A stretch of DNA of 64,000 nt from Sphingomonas canadensis (GTDB taxonomy: Bacteria > Pseudomonadota > Alphaproteobacteria > Sphingomonadales > Sphingomonadaceae): positions 106,589-170,588 of the forward strand of contig NZ_JAPDRA010000010.1 in NCBI RefSeq assembly GCF_026013525.1, read 5' to 3'. The notes beneath the pieces were generated by a model. The model was not told the origin of the DNA, searched no databases, and saw only the letters and a list, made by a program, of their open reading frames with translations. Below are positions 53,036-62,190 of the stretch, one piece after another. Every line of letters begins with the position of its first letter. Position 1 is the first letter of the stretch. The translations under genes and the position numbers were made by a program.

Positions 53036-53797
53036 TCACATTTCGGAGAGTACCGCCTCGGTTTCCGGGATCGCCGCCGGAGTCCCCACGTCGAACCACA
53101 GGCCCTGGTGGACGGTGCCCCACATCCGCCCATCGGCGATGGCGCGGTCCCAGAACAGATTGGTGGAGAACGGCCCCTCCGGCCAATCGGCGATGGCGCG
53201 GGGGTGGACGATCTGCACGCCCGTGTTGACGAAGGGCGCGACACGGCCGGGCTTGCGCCGTTCGGTGATGCGGCCGTGCGGGTCCATCCGCCAGTCGCCC
53301 CGCCCGCGGTGGTTGTTCGCGCGCGCCAGCGGCACGACGAGCTGGAGGAAATCCATCCGCGCATCGTCCCATTGCGCGGCAAGCTGGCGGATCGCGTCGA
53401 TCGGCCCGTCGACCCACAGATTGTCGCTGTTGACGCACAGGAAGGGCTTGTCGCCCAGCAGCCCGCGCGCCTGGACAAGTCCCCCGCCCGTCTCCATCAG
53501 CCGCGGCCGCTCGTCGGAAACGATGACCTCGATGTCCTTCACCCGCGCCTTCAGATGCGCCTCGACCTGATCGGCGAGATAATGGACGTTGACCACCGCA
53601 CGCTTCACCCCGGCCGCACGCAGGCGATCGAAGACATGCTCGATCAATGGCTTGCCGGCCACTTCTACCAGCGGTTTGGGGCGCGTGGCGGTTAGCGGGC
53701 GCATCCGCTTGCCCAGGCCCGCGGCCAGCACCATCGCCGTTTCGGGGGCGGGGGTGGCGGGATTGGGGCGGATCGAAAGCGTGGTCGCGGAGGTCAT
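53036..53797 (-). CDS. murU: N-acetylmuramate 1-phosphate uridylyltransferase
   Basis: A 253-residue nucleotidyltransferase. It has the signature AAGLGKRMRPLT (25-36) and RPKPLVEV; metal and sugar residues follow, for example VNSDNLW. With AmgK it makes UDP-MurNAc from recycled MurNAc, bypassing MurA. The start at 53797 has an ATGA overlap with amgK. The neighbour gene makes MurU more likely than a sugar-nucleotide gene. Confidence 0.9.
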   Translation of the reverse strand: MTSATTLSIRPNPATPAPETAMVLAAGLGKRMRPLTATRPKPLVEVAGKPLIEHVFDRLRAAGVKRAVVNVHYLADQVEAHLKARVKDIEVIVSDERPRLMETGGGLVQARGLLGDKPFLCVNSDNLWVDGPIDAIRQLAAQWDDARMDFLQLVVPLARANNHRGRGDWRMDPHGRITERRKPGRVAPFVNTGVQIVHPRAIADWPEGPFSTNLFWDRAIADGRMWGTVHQGLWFDVGTPAAIPETEAVLSEM

Positions 53798-54768
53798 TCG
53801 CCGAGGATCGCCTTCGGATCGCCGCGATGTTCCGCGGGCACGTTGCTGTCGAACCACGCCTTCACCGGCGCCAGCGCGGGATGCGCCAGGTCACGCTCCA
53901 GATAGGTCCAGACGCGCGGGCAGAGCGTTGGGTAACGCGGCTTGCCATCGCGCTTCCAAAGCCGGGTGAAGATGCCGATGATCTTGGCGTTCCGCTGCGC
54001 GCCCAGCACATGATAGGCCGTGTCGAACGCCGCGTCGGCGCCGGTGGCGCTGCGATAGCGCTCCAGCATCGCCGCCTCGATCGCCGCGGGCACGTCGCGC
54101 CGGGCGTCCTGGAGCAGCGACACCAGGTCATAGGCGCGATGCCCGGCCAGCGCGTCCTGGAAATCGAGCAGCCCCAAATTCTGGTCCCGGATCAGCATGA
54201 TGTTCTCGGCGTGGTAATCGCGCAGCACCGTGACGGGCACATGACCGTCGGCGACCGGCGCCAGCACCTTCTCCCACGCCGCGCGATAGCCCCCGGCATC
54301 GACATCCAGCCCGGTTTCCCGGCAATACCAGTCGGGGAACAGCGCCGCCTCGCGGTGATAGACGTCGAGGTCGTATGCGCCGAGCGGCGCGGCCTCATGC
54401 GCGTGCAGCCGGACGAGCAGGTCCACCGCGGCCGCATACAGTTCCTGCTCGCGGTGCGGCTCGCCGTCCACCGTCTCGCGCATGCGCTCGCTGCCGAAAT
54501 CCTCGAGCAGCAGCAGCCCGGCGTCGAGGTCCTCGTGCAGGATCGCGGGCGCCGCGAAGCCGCGATCGGACAGCCAGCGCGCCACCTGGACGAACGGGCG
54601 CGGGTCCTCCCCCTTGGCGGGCGGCGAATCCATCAGGATCGCGGTACGCCCGGGCAGGACGGCGCGGAAATAGCGGCGCAGCGAGGCATCGCCCGCTACG
54701 GGCTCGATCGCGGCGCCCGCCCATCCCGCCGAAGCGAGAAAGTCGGGTGCTGCGTCAGGCGGGGTCAT
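53794..54768 (-). CDS. amgK: N-acetylmuramate/N-acetylglucosamine kinase
   Basis: A 324-residue aminoglycoside-phosphotransferase-fold kinase. It has GDASLRRYFR (26-35), the catalytic loop VLRDYHAENIML and the metal Asp in LGLLDFQDAL. It phosphorylates MurNAc at C1 in cell-wall recycling. The start 54768 overlaps the tsaE stop (ATGA); an ATG nine bases earlier is also possible. Confidence 0.9.
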   Translation of the reverse strand: MTPPDAAPDFLASAGWAGAAIEPVAGDASLRRYFRAVLPGRTAILMDSPPAKGEDPRPFVQVARWLSDRGFAAPAILHEDLDAGLLLLEDFGSERMRETVDGEPHREQELYAAAVDLLVRLHAHEAAPLGAYDLDVYHREAALFPDWYCRETGLDVDAGGYRAAWEKVLAPVADGHVPVTVLRDYHAENIMLIRDQNLGLLDFQDALAGHRAYDLVSLLQDARRDVPAAIEAAMLERYRSATGADAAFDTAYHVLGAQRNAKIIGIFTRLWKRDGKPRYPTLCPRVWTYLERDLAHPALAPVKAWFDSNVPAEHRGDPKAILGE

Positions 54769-55211
54769 ATCGGCCATCGCGCTTCCCAAGCCGGGGGCAC
54801 GGCGGCTGTCAAGGATCGCGATCCATCCGGCCGCATCGCCAGCGTGAGATGGAGCGCGTCGCGCCAGTATCCGGCGCCCAGCCGCTCGGGCCATTCGACG
54901 ACCAGCAGCGAATCGCCCCGCGCCTCGTCCAGCCCCAGTTCCTCCGCCTCCTCCGGCTCCTCGATTCGGTAGAGATCGACATGCAGCACGGGGAAAGCCA
55001 GCTCCGGCGGGCCATAGGGCTGGACGATCGCGAAGCTGGGCGAAGGCGCCTCCCCCTCCAGCCCCAGCGCCGCGAGCAGCCCGCGCGCGATGCTGGTCTT
55101 GCCCGCGCCCAGCGGCCCGGAAAGCGCGATCACGTCCCCCGGCCGCGCCACGGCGGCCAGGCGCTCGCCCAGCGCGTGCGACGCGGCGGCGTCAGCCAGG
55201 ATAATCGTCAT
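54765..55211 (-). CDS. tsaE: tRNA threonylcarbamoyladenosine synthesis ATPase
   Basis: A 148-residue P-loop protein. Walker A is GPLGAGKTS (32-40), with SPSFAIVQPY and HVDLYRIEEPEEAEELGLDE. It works with TsaB and TsaD to make t6A37 in tRNA. Its start lies inside the end of the upstream membrane protein gene (20-base overlap). Confidence 0.95.
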   Translation of the reverse strand: MTIILADAAASHALGERLAAVARPGDVIALSGPLGAGKTSIARGLLAALGLEGEAPSPSFAIVQPYGPPELAFPVLHVDLYRIEEPEEAEELGLDEARGDSLLVVEWPERLGAGYWRDALHLTLAMRPDGSRSLTAAVPPAWEARWPI

Positions 55212-55557
55212 TGTCCGCCCCCGGCCCCTCCGGGCTGCCCAGCACCGCCACCGCGCCCAGCGCCGCGCAGACCGCCGCGAGCACCAGCAGCGGCGTCGCC
55301 AGCATGTCCATCAGCCCGAACCAGAATGCCGCCGCCACAGCCCAGGCGCCGATCAGCAGCCCGCCGCGCCTCAGCCATCCGCGCGCCGCGTCGCGCCCGC
55401 GCGGCGGCGATCCCAGCAGCACCAACGCCGCGCCGATCGCCAGCGCGCCCGCGATCAGCCCGTGCGCCTGCGGCCCCAGCAGGCTGAACAGCCCGAGCAG
55501 CCCCGCCCCGGCGGCTACGGCGAATGCGATGCGGGCGGCGGGAAGCTGGCGGTCCAT
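55192..55557 (-). CDS. Small four-pass membrane protein
   Basis: A 121-residue protein with four hydrophobic segments (about 9-28, 33-48, 66-83, 86-105). No polar catalytic residues. It lies between divL and tsaE and overlaps tsaE by 20 bases. Unknown function; it is probably part of the same transcript. Confidence 0.7.
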   Translation of the reverse strand: MDRQLPAARIAFAVAAGAGLLGLFSLLGPQAHGLIAGALAIGAALVLLGSPPRGRDAARGWLRRGGLLIGAWAVAAAFWFGLMDMLATPLLVLAAVCAALGAVAVLGSPEGPGADNDDYPG

Positions 55558-55602
55558 GCGGCGGTTAGATTGCGGGTGACCGGCGCGAATACAAGCCGCG
55601 CG

Positions 55603-57942
55603 TCACCCGCGCGGCAGCTCTACCGTAACCAGCGTGCCCTCGCCCGGCTCGGAGAAGAGCTGGATACTGCCGCCATGCGCCTCGACGAACTGCTTGGCGA
55701 GCGGCAGGCCCAGGCCCAGCGCGCGCTCCCCGCTGCGCCCGATCCCATGCTGCGCGAACCGGTCAAACGCATGCGCCACCGCCTCCGCGCTCATGCCGGG
55801 GCCGTCATCGGACACGACGATGCGCGCGGCGGACTTGCGCCCGTCGAGGTGGAGCAGCACCCGGCCCTTCTCGGGCGTGCCGGCGATGGCGTGGCGCAGC
55901 AGATGCTCGATCACCTCGCGGATGCGCCGCGGATCGCCCGTCACGCTGCCGGCGCTGCCCTGAAGCTCGACGGCAAGGTCGATATGCTTGGCGCGGGCCA
56001 GCGGCGCCACCGCCTCGGCCGCGTTGGCGGCGGCGATCTCCAGGTCCACCGGCACGCGCTCCAGCGGCGCGCCCTCGTTCTGGGTCAGGTCCAGCACATC
56101 GTCGATCAGCGCGCCCAGCCGCTCGACCGAGACCAGGATCGCCTCGGCATATTCCTCGCCGCTGTCGCTCAGCTTGCCCGCGAAGCCGCCGTGCAGCATC
56201 TCGGCAAAGCCCTTGATCGAGGTCAGCGGCGTGCGCAGCTCATAGCTCATCGCCGCGACAAAGGCGGTCTTGATGCGGTCGGCCGCCTCCAGCGCCTCGT
56301 TGCGGTCGCGCAGCGCGCGCTCGATGCGGTGGCGGTCGCTGGTATCGAGCATGGTCAGCAGCGCGTTGCCGTCGGGCAGCGGCACGGCGGAGGCGTCGAA
56401 ATGCCGCCCGTCGGCGAACACCACCGATGCGCCGCGCTGCTGCCGGTCCTTCGCGGCGAAGCGGATCAGGTCGCCGATCACCTCCGCCTGCGTGGGCCGC
56501 GCCAGCCGCCCGCGCGCCTGCTGGGCAAAGGCGGCGATCTGGGGATGCCCGTCCAGGAAGCCATCGTCGAAGCCCCACAGCGCGCTGAACTTGCGGTTCC
56601 AGAGCTGGAGCCGCCCCTTGCCGAACACCGCCACGGCTTCCGACAGGCTCTCGAGCGTGGCGGTGCGCACCTGCTGCATCTCGCCATGCTCGCGCTGCAG
56701 CTCGAGCTGCTGGGTGCGATCCTCGAAGATCAGCAGCAGCCCGCCCTCGGGCATCGGCTGGGCGACGACGCGAAGGTGCGTCCCGTTGACGATCCAGGTC
56801 TCCTCCACCGCCTCGGGCGCGGTGAACCATTCGCGGCGCTCCGCCTTCCACGCGGGGAAATCGCGCACGTCCGGCACGCGATTGGCCTCGCGCATGCGCT
56901 CCAGCACGCGATCGAACTCGGGGCGGTCGGCCAGCCACTCGTTCTTCATCGCGAACAGGCGGCGGAACGGCTGGTTGCAGAAGACGAGCGCGCGGTCCGA
57001 ACCGAACTGGGCCACGCCGGACGAAAGCCGGTCGAGCATCGCGCGCTGTGCCTCGCCGAAGCGCTTGAGCCCGCCGCGGAGCTGCTCCAGCTCCTCGATG
57101 TCCACCGCGAAGCCCGCGACGCCGCCGGTGGGGAGCGGCATATCGTGCAGGCGCAGCATGCGGCGCGCGCCGCCGATGGTGGCGGGCATTGCGGCGCTCT
57201 GCGGCTCGCCCGTGTCGCGCGCGATCGCGGCGTTGGCCAGCGGACCGCCGAGGCCGGCGCCCTCCACCAGCTCGATGCCGCGCGCGACGACATCCTCCGA
57301 ATCCTTGCCCTCCACCGCCTCGACATAGGCGGAGTTGACCATCAGCAGCCGCAGGTCCGGCCCGCGATACCACATCGGCATCGGCGCGGCCTCGATCAGC
57401 GCGGTCAGCGCATCGAACGCGGTGCGCAGCCGCCCGGACTCGCGCTGGAGCCGGCTGATCTCGTCCTGGCTCTCGGTCGTGTCGAGGAACCACAGCACCG
57501 CCGAACCCGGGGGATAGGCGCCCTGCGGCGCGCGATCGCCGATCACCAGCAGCGCGCGATCCGATCCGCGGGCGCGCACCGACATGCTGAACGGGCGCCC
57601 GGCCTTTTGCGTTGCAGCAACCTGTTCGGTCAGCGCCCGGGCGTCATCCGGCTCCAGCCCGCCCGCGTCGTCCGTCAGCGTACTCAGGTCGCGCGGCGGA
57701 ACCGCCATCCCCAGCCAGTCGGTGATCCGCTGGGTCGCCTCCAGCCGCCCATCGGGGCGCACCAGCATGCGCTGGGCCGGCGATCCGGCGAGCAGCGCCT
57801 CCAGCCGCGCGTTCACGCCCTCCGTCTCGCGCGTGGCCGCGCGAGCGCGTAGCCCAGCGTAGAGCGCCCAGGTGGCGCCCAGCACCAGCGCCGCCAGCAC
57901 CGCGCCTGCCAGCGCCGCGGCGGAATGTGAAATCAGGATCAT
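55603..57942 (-). CDS. divL: DivL-like cell-cycle pseudo-histidine kinase
   Basis: A 779-residue protein starting at ATG 57942 with GGAGGG five bases upstream. One N-terminal membrane helix (7-28) is followed by PAS-like domains (about 175-285, 300-410, 430-535) and a HisKA/HATPase core. The phosphoacceptor His is Tyr567 (MSYELRTPLTSIKG), as in Caulobacter DivL (769 residues, Tyr550), which acts on CckA rather than as an ordinary kinase. The Asn of the N box is also not canonical (EHLLRHA). The ATP lid GPGM is present. Confidence 0.88.
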   Translation of the reverse strand: MILISHSAAALAGAVLAALVLGATWALYAGLRARAATRETEGVNARLEALLAGSPAQRMLVRPDGRLEATQRITDWLGMAVPPRDLSTLTDDAGGLEPDDARALTEQVAATQKAGRPFSMSVRARGSDRALLVIGDRAPQGAYPPGSAVLWFLDTTESQDEISRLQRESGRLRTAFDALTALIEAAPMPMWYRGPDLRLLMVNSAYVEAVEGKDSEDVVARGIELVEGAGLGGPLANAAIARDTGEPQSAAMPATIGGARRMLRLHDMPLPTGGVAGFAVDIEELEQLRGGLKRFGEAQRAMLDRLSSGVAQFGSDRALVFCNQPFRRLFAMKNEWLADRPEFDRVLERMREANRVPDVRDFPAWKAERREWFTAPEAVEETWIVNGTHLRVVAQPMPEGGLLLIFEDRTQQLELQREHGEMQQVRTATLESLSEAVAVFGKGRLQLWNRKFSALWGFDDGFLDGHPQIAAFAQQARGRLARPTQAEVIGDLIRFAAKDRQQRGASVVFADGRHFDASAVPLPDGNALLTMLDTSDRHRIERALRDRNEALEAADRIKTAFVAAMSYELRTPLTSIKGFAEMLHGGFAGKLSDSGEEYAEAILVSVERLGALIDDVLDLTQNEGAPLERVPVDLEIAAANAAEAVAPLARAKHIDLAVELQGSAGSVTGDPRRIREVIEHLLRHAIAGTPEKGRVLLHLDGRKSAARIVVSDDGPGMSAEAVAHAFDRFAQHGIGRSGERALGLGLPLAKQFVEAHGGSIQLFSEPGEGTLVTVELPRG

Positions 57943-58132
57943 CGCGGCCCTCCGCGGCCGCCCGGCGGAGTCATGCGAACCCCTTAAGCCAAACCCGGGG
58001 CACACGGGAAGCCGGGGCGAAAAAATGACCGCGGATTGCCAGCTTTTTGCACTCATGTTTCCGATTTGTGTCCACATGCCAGAAAGTCCCGCTCTGTTGC
58101 ATAAAAGTGACGTTTTCTCGCACCTGCACACT

Positions 58133-58149
58133 TGTGGGCGATACCCACA
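58133..58149. promoter_or_regulatory. Inverted repeat upstream of the TonB receptor
   Basis: TGTGGG and CCCACA pair around CGATA, 40 bases before the receptor ATG. It is an operator-like palindrome in an otherwise AT-richer 246-base leader shared with divL. No regulator gene is next to it. Confidence 0.4.
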
Positions 58150-58188
58150 TGCGCCAGCATCCCGGAATCAACATAAAAGGGGCATTTC

Positions 58189-61100
58189 ATGTTGAAGCTT
58201 TCCCTCCGTGGTTCCTCCGCGCTGCAGTCGCTTGCCTGCGCGGGTCTCATTCTCACCGCGGCTCCCGCCTTCGCGCAGGACACTTCGGACGACAGCGCAG
58301 AGACGCTACCCGAGACCCAGGCCGATACCAGCGAAGCCACGATCACCGTCACCGGATCGCGCATCCGCACGGTCACGCCGTTCAACAGCCCGGACCCGAT
58401 CTCGGTGATCGATCCCGCGGTAGCCGCGAAGGAAGGCAAGACCGACCTGGCGTCGATGCTTCAGAGCTCGCCGATCGCGGCCGGCTCGACGCAGATCACC
58501 TCGGCCATCTCGTCGAACTTTGTCACCAACGGCGGCCCCGGCGCACAGACGATCGACCTTCGCGGCCTGGGCGCGAACCGCACGCTGGTGCTGCTCAACG
58601 GCCGGCGCGCCGGCCCGGCGGGCACGCGCGGCGGCGTTTCGTCGTTCGACCTCAACGTGCTACCGTCCTCGATCGCCTCGAACGTGCAGATCCTGAAGAC
58701 CGGCGCCTCGTCGGTCTATGGTTCGGACGCGGTCGCCGGCGTGGTCAACATCGAGACCAAGAAGGACATCAACGGCCTGCAGATCAGCGGCAACCTCTCC
58801 GCCCCGTTCGATCAGGGCGGCGAGCAATACCGGTTCAACGCGATCTGGGGTAAGACGTTCGAGCGCGGCAACATCCTGATCGCGGCCGACTATACTCATG
58901 TGAACGAGCTGGCCCGCGGCGACCGCGACTATCTCGCCTGCCCGGAGGCCTATACCTTCCGCCAGGACGGCACCCGCGCCGACCTGATCGATCCGCGCAC
59001 CGGCAGCTACAAGTGCGAGGATCTGCGCTGGGGCCACGTCTGGACCTACAACCTGATCGGCAACATGCAGCTTGACGGCGCGGGCGGCCCGAACACCGGC
59101 GCCAACACGTCGATCGGCGGCGCCAGCGTGCTGATGCAGTATCAGTATCCGGGCGAAACGCTGGGAATCCCGGCGTTCGGCGCCCCGTCCTTCTCGGGCG
59201 ACTTCTATGCCCCGTCCGGCTGGTTCGCGACCGGTTACGATACGCCTTCGCTGGCGGTCCAGAATGCCTATCACCCGTTCGTCGAAGAGCAGACGATCGT
59301 CCCGAAGACCGATCTCTACACCGTCTTCGCCAGCGGCTCCTATGAGATCACCGACTCGATCGAGCTGTTCGGCGAGTTCCTGTTCAACCGGCGCGAGACC
59401 TATCAGAACGGCTGGCGCCAGTTCTGGAACTTCGGATGGACCGGCGATATCTACAGCACCGGCGCCGGAAATTATTTCAACTATTGGGGCGACGGCTGGG
59501 GCGGCTACAACTTCATCAGCCCGACCGCTATCACCAACCTGAGCGATAATAGCCAGAAGGTCGATTACTATCGCGGCGTCTGGGGCGGCCGCGCCGATCT
59601 GGGCGGCACCTGGAAGATCGAGGCGTTCGGCCAGTACAGCCGCAGCATTGGCCGCTACGCCAGCCAGCAAATCCTGCAGGACGTCTACGACACCGGCTAT
59701 TTCCAGTACTCGTCGTGCGTCGGCACCGTTACCCCGATCTCGGGCAAGCAGTGCATCGATCTGCCCTGGACCGACCCCTATTTCCTCGCGGGTCAGCTCA
59801 CGCAGGCTCAGGCCGACTTCCTGACATCGTGGGAGGAAGGCAAGACGATCTACACCCAGTTGACCGGCGAAGTCTCGGTCACGGGTGAGCTGATCCAGCT
59901 TCCGGCCGGCCCGCTGGGCATCGCGGCGGGCGTCACCGCGCGGCGCGACTATATCAACGACGTGCCGGGTGAGATCACGCTGGCGGGCAACGCCTGGGGT
60001 GCTTCCACCTCGGGCATCACCCAGGGCAAGAGCATCACGACCGAGGCGTTCGCCGAAGCCAACATTCCGGTGCTGTCGGATATCCCGTTCATCCAGAACT
60101 TCACGCTTTCGGCCGCCGGGCGCCTGACCAACGTCAAGTCGACCCGCACCTCCGACGGCGCAACCGACAGCGACAAGGGCAACTGGACCTACAAGCTGGG
60201 CGCCAACTGGGAAGTCACCGACTGGCTGCGCTTCCGCGGCAGCTATGGCACCTCGTTCCGCGCTCCCGCGCTGTTCGAGCAGTTCCTGGCGAACGAGACG
60301 AGCTTCCCGTCGCAGCGTTCGATCGATCCCTGCATCAACTGGGCGGCCAACCTGACGGCGGGCCTGATCACCCAGCGGATCGCCGACAACTGCTCGGCCG
60401 ACGGCATCCCGGGCAACCACTCGGGCGCGGGCGTCAGCGCCACCGCGGTGGCGCAGGGCGGCCTTGGCGTGCTCGATCCGGAAACCTCGACGGCCCTGGT
60501 CGTGGGCGGCGCGCTGACGCCGGTCTTTGACTTCCTGCCGAGCACGAAGATCAGCGTCGCGGTCGACTATTTCAACATCCGGGTGAAGGGTGAGATCACC
60601 CAGCTCGGCGCCCGCAACATCCTCTACGGCTGCTATGGTTCGCTCAATTTCCCGACCGACCCGCTCTGCAGCCTGTTCACGCGCGGGCAGGCCGCCGCGC
60701 CGAACAACGTGAACCAGGTGTTCGACAAATATGTGAACATCGCCAGCCAGAAGAACAGCGGCGTCGACCTCGCGGTCAATGTCCGCCAGGATCTGGGCGG
60801 CCTGGGCACGGTCAGCTTCACCGCGGACATGACCTGGCAGATCAAGGACGACTCGAAGCTGCTGCCGACCTCGCCGCTCGAATCCGACAACGGCGAAGCC
60901 GGTTCGCCGAGCTGGGTGGGCGATTTCCGCATGTCGTGGACGCTGCCGACCAACACCACGCTGTTCTATGGCATGAACGTGATCGGCGGGACTTCCGACG
61001 TGAACGACTTCCTGGAGGATAACGGCGGCAATCCGTGCATCGTCTCGTCGCTGCGCGGAACCTACTGCCCGGACCTCACGGCGCCGGCGACCTTCTACCA

Positions 61101-61299
61101 CAACTTCTCGCTCACTCAGTCGTTCGACGACGACCGCTATGAGCTGACGCTGGGCGTGGCCAACATCTTCGATACGCGCCCGCCGCGCGTGTCGGTGCTG
61201 AACGGCAGCCAGATTTCGATGCTCGGCCCGGTGGTCGCGGCGTCGCAGTACAGCTTCGTCGGCCGGCGCGCCTTCCTGAACGTTTCCGCCAAGTTCTGA
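58189..61299 (+). CDS. TonB-dependent outer-membrane receptor
   Basis: A 1036-residue receptor. The signal peptide ends at APAFAQ (about residue 30). A TonB box is likely in the segment SEATITVTGSRIRTV (44-58). The plug has DLRGLGANRTLVLLNGRRAG and SVYGSDAVAGVVNIETKKDI; the barrel ends YSFVGRRAFLNVSAKF with the terminal Phe. It probably imports a peptide, plant or sugar compound. Two sulfotransferase-like genes follow. Confidence 0.95.
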   Translation: MLKLSLRGSSALQSLACAGLILTAAPAFAQDTSDDSAETLPETQADTSEATITVTGSRIRTVTPFNSPDPISVIDPAVAAKEGKTDLASMLQSSPIAAGSTQITSAISSNFVTNGGPGAQTIDLRGLGANRTLVLLNGRRAGPAGTRGGVSSFDLNVLPSSIASNVQILKTGASSVYGSDAVAGVVNIETKKDINGLQISGNLSAPFDQGGEQYRFNAIWGKTFERGNILIAADYTHVNELARGDRDYLACPEAYTFRQDGTRADLIDPRTGSYKCEDLRWGHVWTYNLIGNMQLDGAGGPNTGANTSIGGASVLMQYQYPGETLGIPAFGAPSFSGDFYAPSGWFATGYDTPSLAVQNAYHPFVEEQTIVPKTDLYTVFASGSYEITDSIELFGEFLFNRRETYQNGWRQFWNFGWTGDIYSTGAGNYFNYWGDGWGGYNFISPTAITNLSDNSQKVDYYRGVWGGRADLGGTWKIEAFGQYSRSIGRYASQQILQDVYDTGYFQYSSCVGTVTPISGKQCIDLPWTDPYFLAGQLTQAQADFLTSWEEGKTIYTQLTGEVSVTGELIQLPAGPLGIAAGVTARRDYINDVPGEITLAGNAWGASTSGITQGKSITTEAFAEANIPVLSDIPFIQNFTLSAAGRLTNVKSTRTSDGATDSDKGNWTYKLGANWEVTDWLRFRGSYGTSFRAPALFEQFLANETSFPSQRSIDPCINWAANLTAGLITQRIADNCSADGIPGNHSGAGVSATAVAQGGLGVLDPETSTALVVGGALTPVFDFLPSTKISVAVDYFNIRVKGEITQLGARNILYGCYGSLNFPTDPLCSLFTRGQAAAPNNVNQVFDKYVNIASQKNSGVDLAVNVRQDLGGLGTVSFTADMTWQIKDDSKLLPTSPLESDNGEAGSPSWVGDFRMSWTLPTNTTLFYGMNVIGGTSDVNDFLEDNGGNPCIVSSLRGTYCPDLTAPATFYHNFSLTQSFDDDRYELTLGVANIFDTRPPRVSVLNGSQISMLGPVVAASQYSFVGRRAFLNVSAKF

Positions 61300-61319
61300 C
61301 GGCAACGGACTTTCTATCG

Positions 61320-61357
61320 ACCGGGCGGCATGGCAGCATGCCGCCCGGTTTCTTTTT
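61320..61357 (+). terminator. Strong rho-independent terminator after the receptor
   Basis: ACCGGGCGGCATG pairs exactly with CATGCCGCCCGGT around GCAG and is followed by TTCTTTTT. It lies 20 bases after the receptor stop and separates it from the sulfotransferase genes. Confidence 0.95.
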
Positions 61358-61384
61358 GCCTGTTTGAGGGAGCGCTAACCCCCG

Positions 61385-62170
61385 ATGCCCGAAGTATTGG
61401 TGCAGGCCGACACGCTCGACGCGGAGAACCGCGGCTTCGCCCAGGCGCCGTTGCGCCAGCCGGTGTTCCTGAACAGCGTACCCAAGAGCGGCAGCCATCT
61501 GCTCCGCAACATCCTGCGCATGTTCGTGCCGGTGGAGCAGCAATATCAGGCCGATTTCATCCAGTGGCCCAACATGCGGCAGCATCTGTCCGCCTTCGAT
61601 CCCGCCGCGCCGCGGCTGAGCTGGGGCCACCTACTATTCGCGGACGCCTCGGCGATCGAAACCGCCGCCACGCGCCGCATTCTGCTTTATCGCGATCCCT
61701 ATGACTGGGTGATCGCCCGGGCGCGCTTCTTCGTCTCCGAACAGTTCCGGGGGAATGTCGATTTCCTCAAGTCGGGCCGCCTCGATACCGAGGAGCTGTT
61801 GACGATGATGATCTTCGGCCTGCCCAACAAGGCGCCGTCGCTGAACGCCATCTATGAGCTCAACGCCGCCGCCTGGCTGGGCGCGCGGGTGCATGCCGTG
61901 AAGTTCGAGGAGCTTTCCGCCGCGGTGCGCGATCTGGACGGCGCGGGGGCGGAAGCGTTCTTCGCCGCGCTGCTGGATGCCTGCGGGATCGATCGCCCGG
62001 ACGACTGGCGCGAACGCATCCGCATCGGCGCCGACCGCAAGCAGAGCGGCACCGCGCGCGAGAACCTGACCGGTATCGAGAAGGACCTGCCCGCCACGCT
62101 CGGGCCGCGCCATCGCGCGCTGGTCGATTATCACGCCCCGGGGCTGCGCGCCCTGCTCGGCTATCAATAG
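61385..62170 (+). CDS. Sulfotransferase-fold protein
   Basis: A 261-residue protein. The 5'-phosphosulfate loop is FLNSVPKSGSHLLRNIL (28-44), with Lys-Ser-Gly-Ser-His, and the 3'-phosphate part is ILLYRDPYDWVIAR. This is the PAPS-dependent sulfotransferase fold. The acceptor is unknown. It lies between the receptor and a second sulfotransferase, 20 bases before that gene. Confidence 0.85.
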   Translation: MPEVLVQADTLDAENRGFAQAPLRQPVFLNSVPKSGSHLLRNILRMFVPVEQQYQADFIQWPNMRQHLSAFDPAAPRLSWGHLLFADASAIETAATRRILLYRDPYDWVIARARFFVSEQFRGNVDFLKSGRLDTEELLTMMIFGLPNKAPSLNAIYELNAAAWLGARVHAVKFEELSAAVRDLDGAGAEAFFAALLDACGIDRPDDWRERIRIGADRKQSGTARENLTGIEKDLPATLGPRHRALVDYHAPGLRALLGYQ

Positions 62171-62190
62171 GCCTTGGGAACCAGCCCGCC

